In this document: positions 40,236 to 53,833 of the stretch, one piece after another
How positions within the stretch are numbered: the first letter of the stretch is position 1
How the letters are laid out: each line of letters begins with the position of its first letter
DNA from: Chrysomallon squamiferum
Taxonomy: Eukaryota > Mollusca > Gastropoda > Neomphalida > Peltospiridae
Assembly (NCBI GenBank): GCA_012295275.1
Contig: CM022670.1
Location: 5,582,642 to 5,646,641, forward strand
DNA: 64,000 nucleotides
Reading direction: 5' to 3'
Program-made: the position numbers and the translations under genes
Notes under the pieces: model-generated
Database searches by the model: none
The model's input: only the letters and a program-made list of their open reading frames with translations
What the model was told of the DNA's origin: nothing

Positions 40236-41937
40236 TATTTATATTTTTAATTTTTTCCCCCACGGCAATTTTATGTTTGCATGATTTTTTTTTATGTATT
40301 TAAACGAGGCATACGAATGTGTTTGTTTCCTGTATAATTGGTAACTCTTGGCTGATCGTTGAATGTCATCTAAAAGCTAATTAAGTAGAAATCGCTAAAA
40401 ACTGAACACTGCATTTCGCATTTCATGATAAGGCCAAAGGCAATACGTTACAGGATTTTTTCAACCTTAAAATTGGATTTTTTTTTTCTTACTTACGATG
40501 AATAACAGTCTTCACTTGAACCTGTAATGATTTAATTGATAATATCTAAAAAGAAAAAAGCCAGCAATATTGTGGTTATTTTGAAAGCAAGGGATTCAGT
40601 TTTATTATGGGACAAAACGCTATTTTAATTATCTTCAATTTATGATTAATAGTAATATTATAAAAACAAAACAAAGAAATAAAAATTGAATTTTATGTAA
40701 AAAAAAAATTCTTCTTCTTTCTAAAGTAAGTTTTAAAAATATATATTTTAGTTAAATATAATTAATAATAATTAACAAAAAAGAACGAAAGAAAGAAAGA
40801 AAACCCATTATAATAGTTTTATTGATTTCCTACTTAATTTGTTTAAATATTAATGTCTTTGTCGGTTATTTATTGTTATTGAAATGTCACGTTAATATGA
40901 GCATATTGAAATGTGACATATCCATTGTAATACTTATTTCTTGAAATATACATCTGTCATAATACTTTTGATTTTAAATGTACATCTATCGTAAAATTTA
41001 TTTCTTGAAATGTCATATATCTACGTAATACCAATTTACTGATATGTCATATATCTAGGTAAAATTTATTTGTTGTAATATCACGTATATTTACACCAAT
41101 CCAGGTTTACTAAAATGTCCCTTGACAACGACAAGATCAATTTATCTCTGTTGAAAATTTAATGTTATGTAACTGTATTAATACTATGTGTTGAAATGTA
41201 ATATAACTGTTATTATCTGCATGTGAAAATGAATGACTACGTTGCTTTCTGTATGTTAAATTTTAATATGACTGTACAAATATCAGTATGTTGTAATGTA
41301 ACATATGTTAATATCTATATATCATGTTAACATCAATATTTGAAACTTTCATATGACTGCTAATAACGATGTGTGAAAATGTCATATGATTATGTTAATA
41401 TTATTACGTATTTCTACACGAAAACTTTTAGAGTTTAGTAGCAACGGCGACTAAAGCAGTACAAGTTGCTGCTGTCGTTGTTGATGCAGCAGCAATTAGT
41501 AATATGTAAAAAATAAAGTCTTGGTTTTTGAAGAAAAAAAAAAGAAAAGAAAAGCAAAACATGAGAAAGATAAGAAACACAAAATAACTTCTCGTTACAA
41601 ATCTTCTATAATCTTTTCATCTTTCACAGATTTCTTTCTCTGATATTCGTTAAAAAGAAAATGTAAAGTATTTGGGTTTTTTTTACAAAAAGCAGGAAAG
41701 AAAGTAAAAGAAAAGAAAATAATAATTAATAAAAACTGTTATAGTTTAGCCGAGTGTTATCAAATAAGACGCCCGAAGCGTTCGATGAGTAAGAAGAAGA
41801 TAATGCTGTCAATTATAAAACATGAAAGAATAACTCTCAAGTGATGTGATCTTTACAGTCTAAACAGAGACAAACATCTCAGAAGAACTTCTTTAGAGGC
41901 AAAGACGAAGATAAAATTATTTTAATTTTCATGACAT

Positions 41938-42093
<156 letters not shown>

Positions 42094-42099
42094 CTGCAT

Positions 42100-42389
42100 T
42101 ATTGCTTGTCATCTGTGTAGAGATACAAGACTATAATTTCAACACTTCATCAGGCCGTGTTTGTTGCCATTCTCTAGATGTGCACTAATGACCGCCTCCA
42201 GCGGCAACTGACCATCTTAACCAGACGATCTCTGACGTCACGCTACTGGACTTGCAGAAAGAAGGGAAAACTCAATTTTCATTTCTATGTTAATGGCGCT
42301 TGTTCAGCCATACATATCTTTTAATACGACACGTGTATCTAATTCATTAGCGGGAATTAGGCAACTGTAAGCGTTTTCTAAAAATAAAG

Positions 42390-42433
<44 letters not shown>

Positions 42434-43933
42434 CAACATCATTATGTAATACGACATTAAGAGTGCAGCACAACATGTACATTACTAACCATGCATATCG
42501 AAATATGTTAGAGTACTTTTTCGACACAACCATAATGAGATCCAATTTTAATCAATTTTCTATAACTTACTTTGATTAAAATACAGCCGAATAACACTCA
42601 TCTTAATCTCTAGACATTAATAAATAAAGTGTTAAATAGAAACGAATTCGTTATAACAGAATCATGTTTTAGGTGTTTTGTGAATAGATGTTTTTAATTT
42701 AAAGTATTATTAAACGCTGATTTTTCATTTTTTGATTTTATTATATGTAATACGTGTTAGTTGTACGTGTTAACATGTACTACATTTAAAAATTTAATAT
42801 GTTAAGTTGTAACACAGTTAAATACTGTATTTATAACATTTTATAACTGTACGTATTAGCTTGTATTACATTTATTACATTTTAAAACTGTACGTGTCAG
42901 GGCGTACTACATTTTAAAACTTTATATGTTAACTTGTATTTCATTTAAAATTGTATGAGATAACTTGTAACTTATTAAAATTGTACGTATTAACTTGCAT
43001 TGCCCTGAATAATTGTACTTGTTGTTATAACACACTTTAAAGCTGTACGTGTTGACACGTTTTACATTTTACACTGTAACGTGTTAACATGAAATACATT
43101 TTTATTATTGAACACGGAACTCATAATGAAGTATTATGTTTTAGAAGTGGTCTTATAATAATAAACTATTCCTTTTGAAAACTGAACTTGTAACAATAAA
43201 CTGTTGTTTCTGAAAACCAAATTGTTATTAGGAAAATGAACAAGATACAGTTCTGAAGCTTTGTCTTCACTTATACTAAAATATTTACATGTATGCAAAA
43301 TTTATTTAAGCTGAAATATCAGGATAGTATTGACATAAAATAAGCTGCAGGCTCTGTTAAAACTGGATAGAGTGAAATATCATCAGCAGAGTTAATGAGC
43401 GCAACATTTAATTTCGTGTTTTATTACCTGTCATTATTACATTTCAAAGAAACTTGAACAAAATAATATCTGTCTAAGAAGAATAATCAGAGAAAATAAT
43501 TTATTAAGTGTAAAAATAACGTATGTGTAATACTGTCAATATCTACTGTTATCAACAATGTCGGGTATTTTGGTACTGGATACAACATACCCTTTGTTCT
43601 CACAACCAAACAGAATACACAGTGTGGAGTGAAAACAACTCTGTTATAACACCTGATAGAACAATACTGTAATTTACCATTCTTCTTCTTTTATGACTGT
43701 ATTATTGTCGTCTAGGTGTCCAGGGAGCTGTTTAACTTTGATTCTGATACATAATACATAGACAGATAGCTTTATACTGTACAGTGACAAAACAAGCAAC
43801 CACAGCTGGTTCCATATGATTTGAAAATGAATACGTTCTTGTATGAAGGCGGTGATAGAAAAATGTGTACATTCATACATACATACAAACATTCATATAA
43901 ACATACATACATGCCGTTTCTGACTAAAAAGTG

Positions 43934-43967
<34 letters not shown>

Positions 43968-44750
43968 AATAATAATAATATATATATATATATATATACT
44001 GAGAATGGTTTTAATTTTCTTCTTTTCTGAGCCTGTGTGTAGATTTTCAATTTGTTGACAGCATATTACTTTGTTTCTGTGATGGAATACTGAAGAGAGC
44101 ACTTTTCTTGTTGAATTCTGCATACAATAACTAAATAATACAGCTTTACAGCTACTCGCAGCCTGCTTCAGCTATTGAAAGCACACGTGTGTGTTGTGGG
44201 TGCTTTGTTTTTACACATTTTCTCTTAATTGCAACGTTTGTCTCTCAACAATGCCGTACATCGCATTCTTTCTGGAAATAATTCACAAACAGAAACCTAC
44301 GAGAAACCATTAGCGTCATAATGGCTTACGATGAGTTAGTTTTAACATTTAATTTTGGATTAACTGCTTAATGAAGCATGATCGTTGTTTTATGCAAATA
44401 AAAGTAATTAGTAACTTAGCACAAAAACTACAACGACGACTACAGCATTCATTTTCATCCTGCGGAGAAGTAATTAGTAACATAGTGACATCTACAGATC
44501 TTTATTTATAGTCCAGATTTGGAGTAATATAAATGTATATCATGTATCGTTATTAGCAAAATTTGATATTTATATTGTACTGAAAATAATCACATCAAAT
44601 CTGAAAATTATCACCAAAAAAAGTCATAAAAATATGTTATGATTAGAAATTTTATTACTGGTAAATGCTGAAATTTATATTACACTGAAAATTATCAGAA
44701 AAGCAGACTGAAGGTAATCTAGAATAATCTAAAAGATGTAAACTGTATTT
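42100..44750. other. Gene-free stretch
   Basis: A GC-richer patch (42170-42380) carries a TGACGTCA palindrome near 42233. (ATT)n lies at 42391-42433. Degenerate ~60-bp GTACGTGTTAACTTGTA-type repeats occur at 42740-43090, and (GAT)n/(AAT)n/(TA)n at 43931-43998. No exon is supportable. Confidence 0.35.
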
Positions 44751-44756
44751 CATTGA

Positions 44757-45692
44757 TAATAATCTCACACTGTATCAATTATCAGTTGTATCACACTGGT
44801 GATAGCCTCACATTGTATCACTTATCACTTGTATCACACTAATGATGGTCTCACATTGTATCAGTTGTCAGTTGTATCACACTGGTTATAGTATCACATT
44901 GTATCACTTATCAGTTGTATCCCATTGGTGATAGTCTCACGTTGTATCACTTATCAGTTGTATCACACTGGTGATAGTCTCACGTTGTATCACTTATCAG
45001 TTGTAACACACTGGTGATAGTCTCACGTTGTATCACTTATCAGTTGTATCACACTGGTGATAGTCTCACGTTGTATCACTTATCAGTTGTATCACACTGG
45101 TGATAGTCTCACGTTGTATCAGTTATCAGTTGTATCACACTCGTGATAGTCTCACGTTGTATCAGTTATCAGTTTTATCACACTGGTGATAGCCTCACAT
45201 TGTATCAGTTATCAGTTGTATCACACTGGTGATAGCCTCACATTGTATCAGATTGTTATCAGTTGTATCACACTCGTGATAGTCTCACGTTGTATCAGAT
45301 TGTTATCAGTTGTATCACACTGGTGATAGTCTCACGTTGTATCACTTATCAGTTGTATCACACTGGTGATAGCCTCACGTTGTATCAGATTGTTATCAGT
45401 TGTATCACACTCGTGATAGTCTCACGTTGTATCACTTATCAGTTGTATCACACTGGTGATAGCCTCACATTGTATCAGATTGTTATCAGTTGTATCACAC
45501 TGGTGATAGCCTCACGTTGTATCAGATTGTTATCAGTTGTATCACACTCGTGATAGTCTCACGTTGTATCACTTATCAGTTGTATCACACTGGTGATAGC
45601 CTCACATTGTATCAGATTGTTATCAGTTGTCACACACTGGTGATAGCCTCACATTGTATCAGATTGTTATCAGTTGTCACACACTGGTGATT
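44757..45692. repeat. 43-47-bp minisatellite
   Basis: About 21 copies share the core ATCAGTTGTATCACACTGGT, followed by GATAGTCTCACGTTGTATCA and either CTT or GATTGTT. The GATTGTT sub-family occupies the right half. The frames through it are repeat artefacts. Confidence 0.95.
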
Positions 45693-46699
45693 TACAAAAT
45701 GTACATAATTTTCACATCAGAGCTGAATACTGTGAGATTTCTTCAAATTAATACAAATGACTATCCCAGTTTGACATATGAGTTATTTTTATATTTATAT
45801 TTTTTTTCCCTTTGATTTTTGTCATTAGACAACTGCAGTTATTTCCATTTAAACACAATTTGCAACTTCTATTGTGTATTCATTTTGGGGGGAAATTTGG
45901 TTTGATTGGCAAAATGCACACGTGAAATGGCTATCGTGATAACATGAGGACATCAGCCATCAACAAATTGATCTCAATTAGAAATGTCAAATGTTAACAA
46001 CACCGGCTTATCGAGCTTCATGTTTTTCTATACTCAGTGTGATTGAGCAAACGGTGTGTAATTTGCTACAGTTTGGTGAGTGATCATGTTAAATATCTTC
46101 ACTTATTAGTCACAACAGTTTAACTCGGAGTCTCGGCAGTGTTTTAGTTTTTACTATTAGTAGAAAGTTTTACTGTACGTCAAAAGTAGTGTGTGTTAGT
46201 TTAATACTGCAGCAACGTCATCAGTGGTGTCTAATGCTTTTTTGTTATTACCTGAACAGTTTTCAGTAGGTCAGTACTGTTGACCACTAGTTTTTATTTC
46301 TACACGTCAACACTAGTGTCTACTAATTTTTATTATTAACAAATAAATATGTAGTCATAACTAATATTTAATAAAATTAATTAATAGCACTGCAGATTTC
46401 TAATTTGACAAATTCAAGAAGAGACTTGAAAAAGATAAGCATCATAAAGACACAAACAAAATTATTTCACTGAATTTAATTATACAATTCAGTTAACTGC
46501 CTGACGTTTTTCGTATTTATACTGCTTTGTAAAAATACTTTGTCAATTTTGTTTTAACTGAAAGAAAATCTTCGCGTTCATACCAAACTGTCCAGTAAGT
46601 GGATCACTGACCAATCGCCGGCTGAAAGCAGCCATTAATTAAGTAAGTAACCAGTAATGTCCAGTAATTGGCACTAAGGACAAGTATTATGCTTTAGAT

Positions 46700-46935
46700 T
46701 CAATGTTCTTAACTACTTCTCTCTAATTATTTCTTCAGAAAGTTAAATAATACTTCTCTAATTCTTGTTTTAGAAAGTAGAAATGATGTTTTTAACTACC
46801 TTTCTCTAATTCTTGTTTCATGAAGTAGAAATGATATTTTTAACTACTTTTCTCTAATTCTTGTGTCATGAAGTTGAAATGATATTTTTAACTATTTATC
46901 TCTAATTCTTGTTTCATGAAGTTGAAAAGATGTTT
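46700..46935. repeat. ~47-bp minisatellite
   Basis: Five copies share the cores TCTCTAATTCTTGTTTCATG and GAAATGATATTTTTAACTAC. Confidence 0.85.
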
Positions 46936-46939
46936 TTAT

Positions 46940-47373
46940 ACACTGTAATTTAATTTTTATTTCAACAGTATTCATTATCAGCCACAAATAGTTTCACATT
47001 TAAATAATCGATGCGATTTCAGATTTCTTTTATTGTTTTCTTACTCATGTGTCAGGTTAGTTTCGAACAATCTGTTTCCGTTTCCTTTACATTCCATGAT
47101 CTAGAGACCGAACTGAATTTCCCAAAAATCAATTATATACAATTATGTTTTATAACTTTTCTGTACTTTTCAAGACTTACTAAGTTAAACGCTTCTGATA
47201 ATTTGTTTGAAATAATTTGTTTTGATGTACCATTAACACTGCTGCACCCTTTTCCCAGTTACTGGGCAGGAGGAGTCCCACTCTCTGAAAATTGACTTGT
47301 AACAAAATGTGCTGGTCCGCCATTTTATCAGTTACTTTAATAACAAGACTAACGACAAACAAACAACGACAAC

Positions 47374-47405
<32 letters not shown>

Positions 47406-48945
47406 AGAAAGAATAATGAATAATGTCATCACTAATTGGTCATGTTGTTTGATAAAGTTTATATCACAAAACAGCTCGCTACAGGAACATTGAAATATCT
47501 GTAAATTCAGCTATTTGTAAACATGTATGCTAAAATTGGTTAGGGGTAATTCACGTAAGTCCTGGGTTATGTTTTCACCACGTTAAAATAAAAATAAAAA
47601 ATAAATTAAATTAAATTAAAAAAGTCATTAAAAAATAGTATTACAGTAGAATCACATTATTAAAAAAAAAGACATTTTATTTTTTATTTTTGTTCTTTTT
47701 TTTTTTTTTTATTTTAAAATTATTTTAATAATTTTTTTAATTTTTAATTTTGTTTTTAATATTATTTTGGCTGTTATTGATAGACATTTGTTAATTTTTT
47801 TTTTTTTATTATTATTACAAAATATCTCATTGGACGAATTGTAAAAAGCCCACAAAATTCAAATATTTTCGTATGTTTATGATATTCAGATCGTTCAGTA
47901 GATTAAAGCAGTTTTGACAAAAAAATAAATAAATAAATAAACAGGAATTATTTCAGTTCGACCACTTCATTACAAAATGACATGAATGTGAACTGTATAT
48001 ATGTGCATGAAATTTGATTTTACTCGTGTGTTTATGTATAGATATGTGCATATATGCGCATGCGTGTTGTTATTTCGGTATTTCCTTTTTGTTTCAGAGA
48101 TTATACTCTTTGTTTCAGCACCATCGAAATAACAGAAGAAAAAACTGTTTGTAAGTTTTTAATATTATTTATTCATTCATTCATTTATTTATCATACAAA
48201 AAAACAAACGTAATCTAACAAAGACATAATAAGCACCTACTAAAAATATACACAAAACACGCAAACGAATACACCTGTGTATAAACGTATCTACATTGAC
48301 TGATTTGCACAAAGCTGCTCGGTGACACGAGATTTGAAACATCATCGCCTGCTGGCTTTAATCTGCTATCGCTCTCCGTGTAGCTGAAGGCGACAATAAC
48401 ACTCGTGTTACCAACGTGCTTCGTTATCCGCAGAGCGGACCGCCGCAACCCCGCACTGCCGTATTAACAGGTTTTTAAAATTAATGTCATTGTTACATTC
48501 TGCTTGACATCGCGAGATAATATTTCGTTCCTGCAATCCCGCACGCACCAGTCAACACGTGTAACTCATTACCGACAAACTAATACGTATTTCCGGTTAC
48601 ACAACAGGCGTAAACCTCGTAACAGTTTTTACTCTGAAAAAAAAGAAAAAAAAAAAAAAAGTTAATTTATTTCATTAAAGTATCCGTATTTCAGCAGCTT
48701 AAGTAATAAATCATTTATAAATGGTAGCATAAAATCAAACTGTTTATATACATTGTCAGCAGTTTCTGCTCCAGTGCACAATTTACCTTACCTTGTGATG
48801 GGAATACGGGTATCCTGAGTGTTCTGGCAGGAAACATGTGCTAAGAATGAAAAAAAGATGTCACCTAGAACTCCAGATACCAATTTGATGATATTAATAT
48901 CGTTTACAACTCTAATACTTGGTAATAATTTTTAACAGTATATTA
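46940..48945. other. Gene-free stretch with a GC-richer island (48290-48620)
   Basis: The stretch holds a poly-A (47373-47400), long T/A-rich runs (47580-47820) and a GC-richer island at 48290-48620. A minus-strand frame in the island (48215-48448) has no recognised homology and no clear splice sites. Confidence 0.3.
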
Positions 48946-48949
48946 TTTA

Positions 48950-49262
48950 TAACACTAGACAGTAAAACTAGGTAAGATGTTATATGTTACCTAAAACTCT
49001 ACACAGTAAAACTACGTAACATATGCTGTATCTTATCTAAAACTCTAGACAGTAAAACTACTTAACATATGTTATATGTTACCTACAACTCTACACAGTG
49101 AAACTACGTAACATATGTTATATGTTACCTAAAACTCTACACAGTAAAACCACGTAACATATGTTATATGTTACCTAAAACTCTAGACAGTAAAACTACG
49201 TAACATATGCTGTATGTTACCTAAAACTCCAGTCAGTAAAACTACGCAAGATATGCTATATG
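48950..49262. repeat. 46-bp minisatellite
   Basis: About 6.5 copies share the cores ACATATGTTATATGTTACCT and AAAACTCTAGACAGTAAAAC. Confidence 0.9.
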
Positions 49263-49264
49263 TT

Positions 49265-52200
49265 ACATAGACATCAATACTGAAATGGTTAACGGTAAGC
49301 GACAGTTGTAACCACAGTGATCATTTTGCCAGCGACTAATTGCGTTAAAAAGTTTGAGAAGAACATTTGTCTAAATGAATCAGTGACAGCTCGGGTCTCA
49401 GTCTCGCCTCTCTTTACTGTAATTGATAACACTGAACATCAGTCATCATCTGTGTCACCTTTATTCGCGGTCGGTGTGTTTGTCAGTCATACGATACATG
49501 TGTTATAACGAAACGTTACGAGGTAAAGATTGTTACTAATTCCTCAGATGCATTTTGTACACGCACTGGCCACACTGAAGCTGCTTCTGAAAGCTTCACC
49601 TGTTAACATTTCATTTAAATGTATCACTGAATCGCAATGACTGACACGTCACGTACAACAATGCAGCTCAACTAAAATCTGATAATAGTATCCCTTTCGT
49701 GTCTACGTCTTTATAAAATTAACCATTCTCTAATATTATTGAAGAAAGGGCGAAATACAATTTGCTCTTTTTATTACTAAATATAATGAAGATTTAAACA
49801 AATAAACAACTGTACTAATCCTGGTAGAAAGCACTGAACAGTAGATTTTATAAAACGATGCTCCTATCGATTTATATATGAAAACTGGAGAAAAGTTGTT
49901 TAATAAGGAATCTTCAAATGCTATCTCCAGAGTAAAATCTTTAAAATACATATTTCGCTATTTGTTACCGAGGTTGGTCAGTTTATATATATATATATCT
50001 GAGAAATAGAGAGAAAGAAATCGAAAGATAAAACGAGAAACTAATAAAAAAATGACAAAGAGATGAGTAAAACTGTTCATCAGTAATTTACAAACTGTTT
50101 AAGTCAATTGTGTTACGAGCGAATAACGCAGTAATTTAGATTGTTGTTAAAAACGAAACAGTAGGAGAAGGCAAGTAATGGCGTTAGGTTATTAATGTAG
50201 CTTGTCACAAGGAGAAAATTACATCTGCATATGTTTGCCATGACAATACTATTACGAGTTAGAGGAGATTCACCAATCAGTGATTTCTTCACGGCGACGT
50301 TATTTTCTGTGTAACAAGTTTACACTCGCTGTTCCAGTACGTGAAGAGTCGTAAAGATGACCTCTCACGTCGTTTCGTACATGTCACTTGTAACGTCATT
50401 CTTGTCACGTCATTTTAAAATACTTGTTAGAACCAAAATCCACAAATAATATTATTACTTGAGACCATCACGAAGACACACATTTGTTTACGAAATCATG
50501 TTATTATTACATTCATCGTGAATAGCAGTAGTTTGTAGACATCTTACAATACGTATTAATACAGAATGGAGTTTTTAAAACATTTTATTATAACAATGTG
50601 GTTATTACCTTGCTTTTTAGATAAGGTAACGTATTTTTATCACAAAAATGATATAGTTATTATATTGTATAATATTAACAATATGGTTATTATAATATCA
50701 TATTGTGTGACAATAACAGTATCGTTATTATGATAACATATTGTACGATAATGACAATGCAGTTATTAATTTAACATATTGTATGATGATGACAGCTTAG
50801 TTATTGTTGTTTTGATAAATAAAAATATTGAAAATATTAGTAGGGCTATTTTCAAAATACAGAAGAAATGCGTGCGAAAAGGAGTGGGAAGGATAAAGAG
50901 TTTAGAAATAAATCACGACAATGATGAACGTTTTATAACTGTTAAAATAACAGAGACGCACGACAAAGGGTTGATTGTTAAAGCACATTACACGAACTCT
51001 GTGTGTAACTGCTGAATAGCTTTGCAAACAGAGTGAATACTTGTGTGGTTTTACTGGGAAGTGTTTTACTTATTACCCACTGAGGTTGCGGAATTCTCTT
51101 CAATAGGTCCTCATTTCCTGGATTTGTCAGGGCAATCAAAACGTGAAAGACTAATCTTTGAAATGATACCGTTACAGTTAATGAGTGCAAATGGAGGTCT
51201 TCGCACCCATGAAAAAGAAGAATGTTTAATCGCCAACAAAGCTGCTAGCAAATGAAAGGAATCAGATAGCTGCGTTACTGATCAATCTAACTAACAATAT
51301 GTAGTAATTGGAAATCTGGTTTCGTATAAAGAGAAAATCAACACAGGAACGGATAGCGTATGCTCAAGGCTAGAACTCGGGCCACGTGAAAATACCGATA
51401 GAAATGGGTTATTTTCTGCTTCAAACCGCTCGGCCTGCTTGTCACACTCGTGTTTACCCAGGTTACTTTTAATCGCGTTTCGATTCGTTCACAGACGAAC
51501 TGTCAATCAAGTATCATAACGTTTATTTCCTGTTCAAACTAATGCTCGTCCCTGAATGACGTGATCAGCTAGTCGGGCAAACATTAATCAACAAGATCAC
51601 GTGGTCGTCTTATTACTGTGTCTTTCGAATAGAAGAGCTTCAAGGGCAGATAATCAAAGAAACTATTACGTTGTAACGCCTTTCTATCAGGCTTACTGCT
51701 CAGATATTTGCTCTTTAACCAAATTAATTAGCTCGCAGTGAAATCCACCTTTATAATTCACCAAATACATTAACTAGCGATATGTACTCTAACAGTACGG
51801 CTGTTATTCAAATATACGTCAGCAGGATCTTAAAATCCTCTTATTCAAATATAAAAATTAGTGTGAGATAAAGTGTATTTTAATACCTCAGGAACTGTGG
51901 CCAGTAATCTGGTCTTTTTTAACAGTTAAAGATTATTATGATTGCCCATTTAAGATATAAATATATATTTCATTTCACGTTTGTATCACTGGTCGCATGT
52001 GTGTCAAATCATACAGTACGATTTTGCCTGATCTGCCATGATGTGATATATGCTACATAATGATCTATGATACGTGATATGATAATGATATATGATATGA
52101 TATGTGATATTTGATCTTATTTGTGATATGATATTTGATTATATTATATGATGATGTGATCTTATATTACGAGGCGATATGACCCAATTTGATGTGTGTG

Positions 52201-52555
52201 AAATAATAATATATCAATGAATTTAAAATAATTAGAAACATTCTGTATATGAATAAGAAACTCTGATGATAAAAATATTTTCAGTGAGAATGCATTGTAC
52301 TAATATAAAATATATTCATCGACCAGAAGTTTAGAAAACTAATAGTTCAAAGTATTAAAAGAAGAACGTCTATTTTATTTCACACATTTTATTATTTAAA
52401 CTGTACACGATTATAAATTAGGAAAGTAAAAGATTATCAGTACAATGTATAAAAGAATTCAAGTACAGATATGAGCTGCGTGTCATCAATTATCCTATTT
52501 TTATTTTAATAATTCATCACTGTGCCGCTGACAGTTGTCTGTCTGCATTTAGTGT
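49265..52555. other. Gene-free stretch downstream of the fusion gene
   Basis: The stretch holds AT-rich degenerate repeats (50630-50790 and ATATGAT-rich 52060-52170) and GC-richer patches (50220-50420, 51340-51640) with CACGTG at about 51383 and 51599. No exon is supportable. Confidence 0.35.
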
Positions 52556-52559
52556 TGTC

Positions 52560-52775
52560 ATTTAGTTCATAGTCAGTTCAAATCAAGTTTTATCTTCTTT
52601 CACAATCAGTCCAAATCAAATTTTATCTTCTTTCATAATCAAGTTTTATCTTCTTTTATAATCAGTTCAAATCAAGTTTTATCTTCTTTTATAATCAGTT
52701 CAAGTCATTTTTTATTTTATTTCATAATCAATTCAAATCAAGTTTTATCTTCTTTTATAAATCAGTTGAAACGAC
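52560..52775. repeat. 33-bp minisatellite in the fusion gene's 3' flank
   Basis: About six copies share the core CAAATCAAGTTTTATCTTCT. The best poly-A signal of the fusion gene lies inside it. Confidence 0.85.
52731..52736 (-). terminator. Polyadenylation signal candidate, fusion gene
   Basis: AATAAA on the minus strand, about 205 nt after the stop codon at 52941 and within the 33-bp array. Confidence 0.35.
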
Positions 52776-52940
52776 ATTTTTTTTTTCCTGTTCTGATAAA
52801 TTACTGTAAATCATGCACAGTGAAAGCATACATATCAAATAAATATCTGTTATATCCTTTTTTCTTTCATGCAGGAAACGAAACCATACCGTACTGCATT
52901 TAAATACATAATTTTTCTTTTCTGTACAGATCTGTGATTT

Positions 52941-53174
52941 TTATAAATGTGTCCAGACTACGTTGTCTTTGTCTTTTTGAAATGAATCTGAAGTGCATCG
53001 CTCTCTGCCTTTTATATTGTCATAGAGTCTCTCCGAAAGAGTGGCGTCGTGACACGTTTTAAAACTCGAGTTGTCGTACGTCATCAACGGCTTCATGGCC
53101 AACATCATGCTGTGATACAGATGAGGAAAAATATCTTCTTGAGTTGCAAGTAGCTCTTTGGTTCTACCTCGCTC
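52941..53174 (-). CDS. Last exon of the fusion gene
   Basis: 77 codons and TAA at 52943-52941. [20 protein letters not shown] fits the helix after the cluster-binding loop in TtcA. The last 40 or so residues are charged, with Cys in FKTCHDA and GRERC, and look family-specific. Confidence 0.88.
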   Translation of the reverse strand, partial: ERGRTKELLATQEDIFPHLYHSMMLAMKPLMTYDNSSFKTCHDATLSERLYDNIKGRERCTSDSFQKDKDNVVWTHL

Positions 53175-53300
53175 CTGAAAACAACAGATATTGTTAATTA
53201 GCTTGTACGGATAAATCGAGAAGTTATATAAAGTTCATTACGTAAGTAAACAAGAAAGGAAATAAAAAAATAAAAATAAAAAATAACAAATAAAACTATA

Positions 53301-53340
<40 letters not shown>

Positions 53341-53718
53341 AGCTCACCTGTATGGAAGGAAAGACAACTGATGTGTTTTTAGCGGAGAAGACAGGAACGT
53401 GATTCTGTAATTGACAAACTTATTTCTATTAATTAGAAAACCAAATATTTTACAAGCAATTTCTCGTTTTCTTAATATTAAATTGTTGTTACATTTAAGA
53501 ATTCTTCGGAAAATGTTCGAATTATAAAGATACTAATTTATTTAAATGAACGTTAAGATGAAGTGTTAAAACAAACCTGTTCCACAAAATGTCTGAGATC
53601 TTTTTCTCTTACGTATACAAAGGGTCTTATTACTCGTAGGCTGCTGTCCCTGTCATTATAACAATAATATTAACAACAACAAAATTAATACAAAAATAAT
53701 GATAATAATAGTAATAGC

Positions 53719-53777
<59 letters not shown>

Positions 53778-53783
53778 AATAGC

Positions 53784-53833
<50 letters not shown>

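Noticed and set aside
45263-45815. Overlapping 60-96-codon frames with repeated LTLYQIVISCITLV-like peptides
   Set aside because: They are translations of the 43-47-bp minisatellite; no start, splice or homology support.
48215-48448. 77-codon minus-strand frame in a GC-richer island
   Set aside because: No recognisable motif or splice-site support. I considered a tRNA-derived element there and found no cloverleaf.
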